This document shows, in pieces, positions 35,849-43,825 of a stretch of DNA of 64,000 nt (positions are counted from its first letter, which is position 1; each line of letters opens with the position of its first letter). The notes under the pieces were generated by a model. That model did no database searches, was not told the DNA's origin, and saw only the letters and a program-made list of their open reading frames with translations. This DNA is from Streptomyces mashuensis. Lineage in GTDB: Bacteria; Actinomycetota; Actinomycetes; Streptomycetales; Streptomycetaceae. The stretch lies in the NCBI RefSeq assembly GCF_014654785.1, contig NZ_BNBD01000010.1, positions 183,732 to 247,731 of the forward strand, read 5' to 3'. The position numbers and the translations under genes were made by a program.

Positions 35849-36052
35849 ATGAGCGCCAAGGACAGGGCGAAGGCCAAGGTCCAGCAGACCAGGGGCCGGC
35901 TCAAGGAGGGCACCGGCCGGACCACCGGTGACCGGAAGATGCAGACCGAGGGCCGGATCGAGAGGGTCAAGGGCGAGCTGCACGAGGCCATGGAGAAGGT
36001 GCGGCACGGCGCCAAGCACGGGGCCAAGCACGGCGGCAGGAAGAAGCACTAG
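35849..36052 (+). CDS. CsbD family stress protein
   Basis: The 67-residue protein is highly charged (MSAKDRAKAKVQQTRGRLKE at the start) and has the CsbD repeat logic K-x-K-G-x-x-K-E-x-x-G-x-x-T-G, then ERVKGELHEAMEKVRH and a lysine/glycine/histidine tail. CsbD-like proteins are small general-stress proteins with no known enzymatic role. GGAAGGGAG lies eight bases before the ATG at 35849; a GTG three codons earlier falls inside that site and is unlikely. A perfect hairpin terminator follows. Confidence 0.9.
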   Translation: MSAKDRAKAKVQQTRGRLKEGTGRTTGDRKMQTEGRIERVKGELHEAMEKVRHGAKHGAKHGGRKKH

Positions 36053-36359
36053 GCTGCACGCCTCCCCACCGGCCTCCCCGCACAGCCCGGAGCGCCGTCG
36101 CCGCGAGCCGGCGACGGCGCTTCTTCACGCCAATCCTGATCGCAGCCCGGAACCGCTCCGTCACGAACGGTGAGAGCGGCCGGACGGGCGCCCCCAGGCT
36201 CCGGCCTGCCCGCCCGTCCGCGCGCGTCCCCAGTGGACCGGCCCGTCACGCACCGTCACGACGTCCGGCGTCCAGAACAAGATCCTTCCCGTCGCGGCGG
36301 CCCCGCACCCTCTGCCAGGGTGCGGAGCGCCCAGCCGGTCGCGATCAAGGAGGATCGTC
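36053..36359. other. 307-bp gap between CsbD and serine protease, with a terminator at its start
   Basis: Apart from the hairpin at 36092-36120, no gene is seen. The sequence between 36125 and 36340 holds GTCACGAACGGTGAGAGCGG and CGTCACGCACCGTCACGACG, which repeat CGTCACG, and then the AAGGAGG ribosome site for the protease. A promoter for the protease should be here but I could not identify it with confidence. Confidence 0.45.
36092..36120 (+). terminator. Hairpin terminator with T-rich tail after csbD
   Basis: Perfect 11-bp stem (GCGCCGTCGCC, 36092-36102, with 36110-36120), 7-nt loop, followed directly by TTCTTC. It lies 39 bases after the CsbD stop and is a classical intrinsic terminator. 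Confidence 0.8.
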
Positions 36360-37964
36360 GTGAAGAGTCCCGTCCAGGTACGGACACGGATACGGATACG
36401 GACGCGGATACGGGTGCGCACCGCGCTCGCGGCAGGCACCGCCTGGCTCCTGGCCACCGGCCTGACGGCGGCCGGCGCGGCCCCCGCCCAGGCGGCACCC
36501 CTTCAGGCGGCACCCGCCGCCGACGCCGCGCCCCTGCTCGACGCCGGCTCCGCCGACGGCCGGCGGTTCCGCGCCACCGGGCGTCTGGTCGGCGGGGGCG
36601 GCACCACCTGCAGCGCCACCGTCGTCCATGCCGGCGGGCGGCCCGACCCCGCCGCCAAGGCGCTCGTCCTCAGCAACGGGCACTGCGCCGACGACACCAT
36701 GGGCACGAACGACGTCGTCACCGACAAGGCTGCGCCCGAGGGCTGGACGTTCACCCCCGCCTTCTTCCACGACAACGTCGCCGAACAGAAGACGTTCACC
36801 ATGGAGCGCGTCCTCTACGCCACCATGAAGGACATCGACGTCTCGCTGCTCCGCCTGAACGCCACCTACGGCGACCTGGCGAAGCTCGACGTCACCCCCA
36901 AGACCCTGGCCGACCGCCGGCCCGCGCCCGGCACCGCCCTGCGCGCCGTCCACGCCCCCTCCGACGGCATCGAGGACGGCCGGCGCCACCTGCGCCAGTC
37001 CCGCTGCACGGCGACCGCCGCCGTACCCGCCCTGCACGAGCACACCTGGCTGTGGAAGGACGCCACCCGCACCGACTGCCTGGGCATCAGCGGCGGCTCC
37101 TCCGGCGGCGCGGTCACCACCGCCGGGGACACCGGCCGGCTCGTCGGCATGCTCAACACCATCGCCACCCCCGGCTACCTCGGCTGCGGCCTGGGCCGGC
37201 CCTGCGAGGGCAGCGCCGAGGGCCTCGTCGTGCCCAAGGACGACACCGCCTACGTCACCCCCGTCGACGCCGTCGCCTCCTGCCTGACCGGCAGCGGGTT
37301 CGACCTGCGCCGCACCGGCTGCCGCCTCGACCGCGGCACGCAGGTGACCGTCACCCCCGACGGCCGCCAGACCCGCAGCACCACCCCCGACGGGCCCGCC
37401 CGCTGGGACGTCCGCATCACGCCCGGCCAGGGCACCCGCCCCACCTGGGTGGCCGTCAAGTCCGGGCCCTTCGGCGCCGTCGACTGCACCCGGCCCGAGG
37501 GCTACGGCACTCCCCGCCGCCTACCGGCCGCCGGCCTGGAGCACACCGCGGTGCTGCCTGCGCAGGACAACCTCCACGTGCTGTGCGTCGCGGGCGGTCC
37601 CGACGCCACCCTCCAGGGCGCCGCCTGGGCCGCCTCCCTCGCCCACCCCGCGTACGCCTACGTCCGTGTGGACAACACCCCGCCCACCGTCGCCCCCAGG
37701 ATCGACGCCCAGCACTTCGGCGAGGGTGACGACGCCACCTACTGGGTGCGGCCCGTGTACGCCCCGTGGGAGCTGACCGGCTACCAGGTCAAGTACGGTC
37801 CGCGCGCCGGCACCGACTGCGCCGACCCGGCCGGCTACCGGCCGTACCTGAACATCCCCGCCTCGCTGAAGGCGTCGCAGGGCCCCTGGACGTACTGCGC
37901 CATCGGCTCCGACAATGCCGGCAACACCACCGCACCGGCCGCCTTCACGGTGCCCTCCGGCTGA
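36360..37964 (+). CDS. Secreted trypsin-like serine protease
   Basis: The 534-residue protein has a twenty-residue N-terminal run of alternating arginines (RTRIRIRTRIRVR), then a hydrophobic signal helix ending near PAQAAP. The catalytic triad is visible: His108 in LVLSNGHCADD, Asp160 in MKDIDVSLLRL and Ser248 in GISGGSSGGAV. Paired cysteines in the C-terminal half suggest disulphides. Residues 320-534 form extra beta-rich domains of no recognised type. It is exported and cleaves proteins outside the cell. AGGAGG seven bases before the GTG at 36360 fixes the start. Confidence 0.9.
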   Translation: MKSPVQVRTRIRIRTRIRVRTALAAGTAWLLATGLTAAGAAPAQAAPLQAAPAADAAPLLDAGSADGRRFRATGRLVGGGGTTCSATVVHAGGRPDPAAKALVLSNGHCADDTMGTNDVVTDKAAPEGWTFTPAFFHDNVAEQKTFTMERVLYATMKDIDVSLLRLNATYGDLAKLDVTPKTLADRRPAPGTALRAVHAPSDGIEDGRRHLRQSRCTATAAVPALHEHTWLWKDATRTDCLGISGGSSGGAVTTAGDTGRLVGMLNTIATPGYLGCGLGRPCEGSAEGLVVPKDDTAYVTPVDAVASCLTGSGFDLRRTGCRLDRGTQVTVTPDGRQTRSTTPDGPARWDVRITPGQGTRPTWVAVKSGPFGAVDCTRPEGYGTPRRLPAAGLEHTAVLPAQDNLHVLCVAGGPDATLQGAAWAASLAHPAYAYVRVDNTPPTVAPRIDAQHFGEGDDATYWVRPVYAPWELTGYQVKYGPRAGTDCADPAGYRPYLNIPASLKASQGPWTYCAIGSDNAGNTTAPAAFTVPSG

Positions 37965-38083
37965 CCCGCCGACCGGCGCCGGCCCCCGCTCAAATACGGC
38001 CTGACCAGGGTCGATTGTCAGTGCCCGGCAGTAAAATCGTGGGTAGTTCGCCCGACGTGCGCGACCGCATCAGGAGGATGCCC

Positions 38084-38416
38084 ATGGCCGCAGCCGCAAG
38101 CCCCCTGCCCGACCTGCCGGGCCTGCCCACTCTGCCCAAGAAGCGCCTGCCCGCCGGGCGTCCGCGCGCCTGGTACGAGTCCCACAACCGCCGGCTGAAG
38201 GCCATGCGCCTGGCCATAGCGCTGCTGCACTCCGGCGTGTACCGGGCCGAGCGGGCCACGAACCGCCGGATCCGCGAGGTCGCCGCCCAGATCGGGGTGC
38301 GCCCGCCGTCCGACCCGACCTGCCGGATGGTGCGCGTCATGATGCGCCAGGGCGCCGTGAGCGCCCGGCACCCCCGGCCGGCGGCCGGGGACGCGGGCCG
38401 CACCCAGGCGGCCTGA
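38084..38416 (+). CDS. Conserved-looking small basic protein, unknown function
   Basis: The 110-residue protein begins with a proline/leucine-rich stretch (SPLPDLPGLPTLPKKRLPAG), then a basic helical core (RAWYESHNRRLKAMRLAIAL and GVYRAERATNRRIREVAAQI) ending with CRMVRVMMRQGAV. The core could be a helix-turn-helix, since NRRIREVAAQIGVRPPSDPT looks like a small DNA-binding helix pair. I recognise similar Streptomyces hypothetical proteins, but no function. GGAGG lies six bases before the ATG at 38084. It stands alone, followed by a strong hairpin. Confidence 0.75.
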   Translation: MAAAASPLPDLPGLPTLPKKRLPAGRPRAWYESHNRRLKAMRLAIALLHSGVYRAERATNRRIREVAAQIGVRPPSDPTCRMVRVMMRQGAVSARHPRPAAGDAGRTQAA

Positions 38417-38426
38417 CAGGACCTCA

Positions 38427-38454
38427 CGGCGGCCCGGCACGCGCCGGGCCGCCG
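38427..38454 (+). terminator. Hairpin terminator
   Basis: Perfect 12-bp stem (CGGCGGCCCGGC, 38427-38438, with 38443-38454) and a 4-nt loop, starting 10 bases after the small basic protein's stop codon. Confidence 0.75.
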
Positions 38455-38521
38455 CCCGGCGCCGTTCTGAGCAACGTGACATTGTACGCTGGTCCTCCGC
38501 GGAGGCATGGAGGACAACGGC

Positions 38522-39256
38522 ATGGGCCACCTGAAGCAGCGCACCCTCATCACCGCCCAGGAGCGGCTGCGCGACCAGGTCGCGAACGCCCTCCAGGCCG
38601 CGCTGATCTCCGGTGAACTCCGCCCCGGCGAGGTCTACTCCGCCCCCGGGCTCGCCGCGGACTTCGGCGTCTCCGCCACGCCCGTGCGCGAGGCGATGCT
38701 CGACCTGGCCCGCGAGGGCCTCGTCGAGCCGGTCCGCAACAAGGGCTTCCGGGTCACCGAGGTCAACGAGCGCGACCTCGACCAGTACACCGAGATCCGC
38801 ACCCTCATCGAGGTGCCGACCGTCTGCCGGGTCACCGAGACCGCCACCGACGAGCAGCTGGAGGCCCTGCGCCCGGTCGCCGAGGAGATCGTGCGGGCCG
38901 CCCGCGACCACGACCTCACCGGCTACCTGGAGGCCGACCGCCGCTTCCACCTGACCCTGCTGGGCTACGCCGGCAACGAGCGCCTCGTCCAGACCGTCGG
39001 CGACCTGCGCAAGCGCTCCCGCCTGTACGGCCTGACCGGCCTGGACGAGCGCGGCGAGCTGCTGCCCTCCGCGCAGGAGCACCTGGAGCTGCTCGACCTC
39101 ATGCTCGCCCGGGACGTCGCGGGCGTGGAGGCGTGCATGAACCGGCACCTGGGCAAGATCCGCTCGCTGTGGGCCGAGGACGCCGAGCACGCCGGGCCGG
39201 CGGAGCAGGCCGGGAACGCCGGGTACCGCACGGCGCGCATCCCCGGCGCCCGCTGA
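38522..39256 (+). CDS. GntR family transcriptional regulator (FadR/FCD subfamily)
   Basis: The 244-residue protein has a GntR winged helix at about 10-75 (GELRPGEVYSAPGLAADFGV, then SATPVREAMLDLAREGLVEP) and an FCD ligand domain with the metal-ligand residues spread over ADRRFHLTLLGYAGNERLV and a late AQEHLELLDLML histidine. FCD regulators bind small carboxylates. GGAGG eight bases before the ATG at 38522 favours this start over the ATG at 38507, which sits inside the ribosome site. It converges on the GH47 gene with an 18-base gap; its target is unknown. Confidence 0.93.
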   Translation: MGHLKQRTLITAQERLRDQVANALQAALISGELRPGEVYSAPGLAADFGVSATPVREAMLDLAREGLVEPVRNKGFRVTEVNERDLDQYTEIRTLIEVPTVCRVTETATDEQLEALRPVAEEIVRAARDHDLTGYLEADRRFHLTLLGYAGNERLVQTVGDLRKRSRLYGLTGLDERGELLPSAQEHLELLDLMLARDVAGVEACMNRHLGKIRSLWAEDAEHAGPAEQAGNAGYRTARIPGAR

Positions 39257-39274
39257 CGCCCCGCCCGCCGCGCC

Positions 39275-40747
39275 TCACGCCCGGCCGCGCCGCAGGCCGC
39301 GCAGCGCCTTGCCCTCCGTGCTCAGGTAGCCGTGGGCGTAGTCGAACCGCGGCGTGTCGGCGAACAGCAGGTACAGCCACTTGAAGTTCTCGGCGAACAC
39401 GTACGCCGGGCACAGGTCGCCCCGGGCCACCGGCCGCTGCGTCGCGTCGGTCACGACCGTGTAGCCGCCCGGCACCCGGTGGTGGGCCACCAGGCCCCGG
39501 AAATAGCGCCAGGCCGTGGTCCGGTAGAAGGGGTCGCCGGTCTGCCAGTACAGCTCGAACGCACAGTTGGCGTACTCCGGCCGCAGCTGGTTGCCGGGGT
39601 CCACCACCGCGAGCCGCCGGTGGTCGATCACCTCGGGGATCACCGGATGGCGGTCCGCCACGGCCGTCCAGGACCGGTAGTAGTCCGCGGCCAGCGCGTT
39701 GTCCCCGCCCACCGGCAGCACCGCCACCGACAGCGACGACTGGCGCCGGCCGAGGACCTCACCGGTGCGGAAGTCCACGTGCCGGAACCACAGCAGGCCG
39801 TCGGACCGCTCGGCCTGGTGCCGCACGATCGCGTCGGTCAGCAGGTGGAACCAGTCGCGGCACTCCTCGTCGCCGAACATCTCCCACGCGCCCCACAAGT
39901 ACTCGTAGAACGAGTCGGCCGGCGGGTCGAAGGCAATGGCCACCCGGTCCGCCCACTGGCCGCTCTCCACGTCCAGCGCCGTCGCCAGCAGGTCCAGCCC
40001 CGACCGCCGCCGCACCGCCTCCCGCACCGCCCGCCCCGCCGCGCGCCGGTACCGCCCGTCGCCCGTCAGCTCCGACAGCACCCCGAACTCCAGCGCGTAC
40101 GTGCCCACCTCCGCCAGCGGCACGATCCGCCCCGAGACCCGCCCCGTGCGCAGGTTGACGAACCGGTAGGGCATGCCGGTGGGGGAGGAGGTGAAGGCCG
40201 GCAGCAGCCGGTCCGCCAGGTCCGTGCACAGCTCCAGCAGGGTGCGCCGCCGCGTCGCCAGATAGCCCGCCAGCAACCCGCCCACCAGGCGGATCGTCGC
40301 CTCGAACACCTGGAAGTCGGCGTCGATGCCGAAGTCCAGCCGGTCCTCGATCCACTCCACGCACCGGCCGGTCTCCTCGTCCAGCCCCATCAGGTGGTGC
40401 GTGTCCAGCGCCTCCACGATCGACAGCCCCACCGGGTGCCCCGTCGCGAAGAACTCCCGGTGCCCGCCCGACACCGGCAGCACCTCGTCGTGCCCCCAGG
40501 CGGCCCGCACGTAACCGCGCCACGCGTGCAGGAACTCCTCCCGGATCTCCCGGGCCTTCTCCAGGTCCGGCTCCGGCGCCGCACGGCCCCTTCCCTCACC
40601 CGCGGGCGGCGGCACCGACGGCCGGACGGGCACCGCGGCGGCGGCCGTACCGCCCCCGCCGAACGCCCCCAGCCCGCCCGCGGCCACCAGGGCGCGCAGC
40701 AGCCGGCGACGGGTCGTCGGGGCGGCGGACGGAGTACGGATCAGCAC
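39275..40747 (-). CDS. Tat-exported glycoside hydrolase family 47-like alpha-mannosidase
   Basis: The 490-residue protein starts with a Tat signal (TTRRRLLRALVAAGG). The body carries GH47 landmarks in order: FLHAWRGYVRAAWGHDEVLP (73-92), VFEATIRLVGGLLAGYLATR with the conserved Glu149, further (alpha/alpha)7-barrel repeats, and a C-terminal STEG at 476-479 where GH47 enzymes have the calcium-binding threonine. GH47 class I alpha-mannosidases remove alpha-1,2-linked mannose by inversion. They are chiefly eukaryotic; bacterial members are rare. GTG at 40747 follows AGGAGG. It would act outside the membrane, perhaps on mannosylated host, fungal or self glycans. Confidence 0.83.
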   Translation of the reverse strand: MLIRTPSAAPTTRRRLLRALVAAGGLGAFGGGGTAAAAVPVRPSVPPPAGEGRGRAAPEPDLEKAREIREEFLHAWRGYVRAAWGHDEVLPVSGGHREFFATGHPVGLSIVEALDTHHLMGLDEETGRCVEWIEDRLDFGIDADFQVFEATIRLVGGLLAGYLATRRRTLLELCTDLADRLLPAFTSSPTGMPYRFVNLRTGRVSGRIVPLAEVGTYALEFGVLSELTGDGRYRRAAGRAVREAVRRRSGLDLLATALDVESGQWADRVAIAFDPPADSFYEYLWGAWEMFGDEECRDWFHLLTDAIVRHQAERSDGLLWFRHVDFRTGEVLGRRQSSLSVAVLPVGGDNALAADYYRSWTAVADRHPVIPEVIDHRRLAVVDPGNQLRPEYANCAFELYWQTGDPFYRTTAWRYFRGLVAHHRVPGGYTVVTDATQRPVARGDLCPAYVFAENFKWLYLLFADTPRFDYAHGYLSTEGKALRGLRRGRA

Positions 40748-40989
40748 GCGGCGGCCCTCCTGAACAGGGGCGACAAGGGCTCGGGCACGGGGACGGTGAT
40801 CGCAGTATGGGGCCGCCCGCCCGGCCCGCCCGGAAGGCGCGGCGCGCCGGCCCGCCGCACCCGGCGGCCGTGCCTCGTTCGGCCGCGACCGGGTGCGCCC
40901 GCCCCCGGCCCGGCCGAGGATTGTCCCGGCGCGTGCCGGACCCGGGAGCCGGCCGGGACGCGTGCGGCGGCGAGAAGGCGAGGGTGGTG

Positions 40990-43476
40990 ATGGACGGACC
41001 GGTGACGCTGTTCTCCGAGGGCCCCGAGGACCCCTTCTCGCTGAGCCGCTCGGCCTGGGCGGTGCTCGACGGCCACGGCACGGTCGTCGGCTGGGGCGGA
41101 CGGGCGCAGGGCCTGCTGGGCCACCGGCCCGCGGACATCCTCGGACGCCCCGCCACCGACACCCTCGTCGCCCCCCAGGACCGCGAGCAGGTCCTCCGCG
41201 CCGCGCGCGCGTGCACGGAGGACCCCGGCGGGTTCGGCGTGCTGCCCGTCGTCCGCCGCGACGGCGAACGCATCCACCTGGGGCTGCGCGTCCGCCTCGT
41301 CGACCGGGGCGGCGGCCGGCGCGAGTGGTTCGTCGTCGGCGCCCCCGCCGACGAGGTCGCCCAGTGGGAGACCGACCGCTCCGTCCTCGACGGGCTGTTC
41401 CGCCGCTCCCCGATCGGCCTGGTCGTGCACGCCCCCGACCTGAGCATCCTGCGCGTCAACCGGGCCGTTGCGCACATCGGTGGCATCCGCCCCGAACAGA
41501 CCCGCGGCCGGCGCGCCGGCGACTTCCTCGTCACCGAGGACGCCGAGACCGTCGAGCGGCGGCTGCGCAAGGTGCTGGACACCGGACGCCCGATGATCTT
41601 CACCGAGCAGGCCTGCCGGCTGCGCTCCGACCCCTCCCAGGAGCTCTACGTCTCCGTCTCCGCCTTCCGCATGGAGGACTCGGCGGGCAAGGTCCTCGGC
41701 GTCACCCAGCTCGTGGAGGACGTCACCGAACGGCACCGGGCCCGGCTGCGGCTCGCCCTCCTCAACGAGGCCGGCGCCCGCATCGGCACCACCCTGGACG
41801 TCCCGGCCACCGCCCGCGAACTGGCCGGCGCCGTCGTGCCCCAGCTCGCCGACTGCGCCACCGTCGACCTCCTGGAACCCGTCACCCGCGGCGAGGAACC
41901 CGGCCAGGACGGGCTGGGCCGCGTCTGCCGCACGGCGCTCGCCTCCGTCGTACCGGGCGCCGAGAACGTGCTCCACGCTGTCGGCGAGCTCGTCGACTTT
42001 CCCGACGGCTCGGCCCAGCGCCGCTGCCTGGCCGGACAGCAGTCCGTCCTCGTCTCCCGCATCGAGGGACCCGACGGCATGGCCGCCGTGGCCCAGGACC
42101 GCGCCGAGGGCGCCCGCGCCCTCGGCGTCCACTCCACGATGATGGTGCCGCTCACCGCCCGCGGCCTCGTCCTCGGCTTCCTCTCCCTGTGGCGGGCCGA
42201 CCGCCCCGACGCCTTCGAGGCCGACGACCTCACCCTCGCCGAGGAGTTCGCCGCCCGCGCCGCCGTCTGCATCGACAACGCCCGCCGCTACACCCGCGAA
42301 CACCAGTCGGCCCTCACCCTCCAGCGCCGGCTGCTGCCCGGCGACATCCCCCAGCTGCCCGCCGCCGAGGTCGCCCACCAGTACATCCCCGCCGGCGCCG
42401 TCGAGGGCGTGGGCGGCGACTGGTTCGACGTCATCCCCCTCTCCGGCGCCCGCGTCGCCCTCGTCGTCGGCGACGTCATCGGCCACGGCGTCGACGCCGC
42501 CGCCACCATGGGCCGGCTGCGCACCGCCGTGCACACCCTCGCCGACCTCGACCTGGAACCCGAGGAGGTGCTCTCCCACCTCGACGACCTCGTGCACCGG
42601 CTGGCCGAGGAACAGGAGGCGTACAGCGAGCAGTACTCCACCGACCAGGTGACCGGCGCCAGCTGCCTCTACGCCGTCTACGACCCCGTCACCGCCTGCC
42701 TGTGCCTGGCCCGCGCCGGCCACCCCGTGCCCATCGTCGTCACCCCCGACGGCCGGGTGACCCTCCCCGACCTGCCCGCCGGGCCCCCGCTCGGCCTGGG
42801 CGGGCTGCCCTTCGAGGCCGCCGAGGTGTGCCTGCCCGAGGGCAGCCTGCTGGCCCTCTACACCAACGGGCTGATCCAGACGCGGGGCAGCGACGTCGAC
42901 GACAACCTCGCCGGGCTCGCCCGCGAGCTGGGCGTCCCGGACCGCTCCCTCGCCGACACCTCGAAGGCCGTCGTGGAGGCGCTGCTGCCCGCCCGCCCCA
43001 CCGACGACGTGGCCCTGCTGCTCGCCCGTACCCGCACCCTCGGCGCCGACCGTGTGGCCAGCTGGACGCTCCCCGGCGAGCCCGGCTCCGCCGCCCGCGC
43101 CCGCGAGCTGGCCTCCCGCCAGCTGACCGACTGGCAGCTGGAGGAGATGGTCTTCAGCACCGAGCTCATCGTCAGCGAGCTCGTCACCAACGCCTACCGG
43201 TACGCGGGCGGCCCCGTCACCGTACGGCTCATCCGCGGCCCCCGGCTCATCTGCGAGGTCTCCGACCCCAGCAACACCGCGCCCCACCTGCGCCGCGCCC
43301 GCAGCACCGACGAGGGCGGCCGGGGCCTGTTCCTGGTGGCCCAGCTGACCGAGCGGTGGGGCACCCGGTACGGCCGGGAGGGCAAGACGGTGTGGACCGA
43401 GCAGCCCGTCGCGCCGGCCCTGCCCGACCTCTCCGGTCAGCTGGGGGACGAGCTCTGGGACCTCTCGGACATCTGA
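40990..43476 (+). CDS. Multi-sensor SpoIIE-type phosphatase with PAS, GAF and HATPase domains
   Basis: The 828-residue protein has two PAS domains (about 15-120 and 130-250), a GAF domain (about 260-430), a PPM/SpoIIE phosphatase (about 450-680, with GGDWFDVIPLSGARVALVVG and GHG) and a C-terminal anti-sigma-type HATPase (ELIVSELVTNAYRYAGG). Such proteins dephosphorylate STAS anti-anti-sigma factors and so control SigB/SigF-type sigma factors. Residue 626 is Asn in ALYTNGL, where relatives have the metal-binding Asp. GAGG before ATG 40990 supports this start. It is a paralogue of the gene at 58493-61240. Confidence 0.9.
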   Translation: MDGPVTLFSEGPEDPFSLSRSAWAVLDGHGTVVGWGGRAQGLLGHRPADILGRPATDTLVAPQDREQVLRAARACTEDPGGFGVLPVVRRDGERIHLGLRVRLVDRGGGRREWFVVGAPADEVAQWETDRSVLDGLFRRSPIGLVVHAPDLSILRVNRAVAHIGGIRPEQTRGRRAGDFLVTEDAETVERRLRKVLDTGRPMIFTEQACRLRSDPSQELYVSVSAFRMEDSAGKVLGVTQLVEDVTERHRARLRLALLNEAGARIGTTLDVPATARELAGAVVPQLADCATVDLLEPVTRGEEPGQDGLGRVCRTALASVVPGAENVLHAVGELVDFPDGSAQRRCLAGQQSVLVSRIEGPDGMAAVAQDRAEGARALGVHSTMMVPLTARGLVLGFLSLWRADRPDAFEADDLTLAEEFAARAAVCIDNARRYTREHQSALTLQRRLLPGDIPQLPAAEVAHQYIPAGAVEGVGGDWFDVIPLSGARVALVVGDVIGHGVDAAATMGRLRTAVHTLADLDLEPEEVLSHLDDLVHRLAEEQEAYSEQYSTDQVTGASCLYAVYDPVTACLCLARAGHPVPIVVTPDGRVTLPDLPAGPPLGLGGLPFEAAEVCLPEGSLLALYTNGLIQTRGSDVDDNLAGLARELGVPDRSLADTSKAVVEALLPARPTDDVALLLARTRTLGADRVASWTLPGEPGSAARARELASRQLTDWQLEEMVFSTELIVSELVTNAYRYAGGPVTVRLIRGPRLICEVSDPSNTAPHLRRARSTDEGGRGLFLVAQLTERWGTRYGREGKTVWTEQPVAPALPDLSGQLGDELWDLSDI

Positions 43477-43613
43477 CCCGCGGCCGGCGGGCGCGGCTCC
43501 GGCCGCCGGGGTGCGGCGGGGCGCTCCCCGCCCTTCCCCGTGCCGGCGGACGGGCCGCCGAGCAGCCCGAGCACGGCGGCGGTCCCGAGGGTCATGACAG
43601 CGGTACTGCGCAT
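43437..43613 (-). CDS. Putative small secreted peptide (58 residues)
   Basis: An open frame of 58 residues starts at ATG 43613 with AGAGG seven bases upstream. Its N-terminus reads MRSTAVMTLGTAAVLGLLGG, a convincing short Sec signal, followed by a proline/arginine-rich tail. It runs antisense into the last 40 bases of the phosphatase gene. Upstream, at 43628-43661, an 11-bp direct repeat gives a plausible regulatory site. I know no family. Support is a good start site and signal peptide; against it are short length and GC-biased tail composition. Confidence 0.45.
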   Translation of the reverse strand: MRSTAVMTLGTAAVLGLLGGPSAGTGKGGERPAAPRRPEPRPPAAGQMSERSQSSSPS

Positions 43614-43825
43614 CGAAGTACCTCTAATCCGTTCATCGATCCACTGGTTGTCCGTTCATCGGCCCGGCCGCAGGGACGCTTGCCCGGCCAGGACCCGGGC
43701 AAGCGTGAAGTCGCCCGTACGGGGGCGCGGCCCGGTGCGCCGTTCCCGCGGTGTTCGGATCGCGGCGGCGGACGGCGGACGATGGCCGCACGGGCGACGA
43801 CCGGAAGGACGACCGAGGGAGGAAC
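43614..43825. promoter_or_regulatory. Gap before the SDR gene holding an 11-bp direct repeat
   Basis: The 11-mer TCCGTTCATCG occurs at 43628-43638 and exactly again at 43651-43661, 23 bases apart. It lies just upstream of the putative minus-strand peptide gene and about 165 bases before the plus-strand SDR gene. The remainder to 43825 shows no gene. Confidence 0.5.

Noticed and set aside
35740..35931. Short plus-strand frame ahead of csbD
   Set aside because: It overlaps the ribosome site and first third of csbD and lacks its own start signals.
36170..37729. Long plus-strand frame across the serine protease
   Set aside because: It is a frame-shadow of the protease with an implausible run of Thr-Asp repeats and Arg/Pro-rich text; the protease frame has the catalytic triad and ribosome site.
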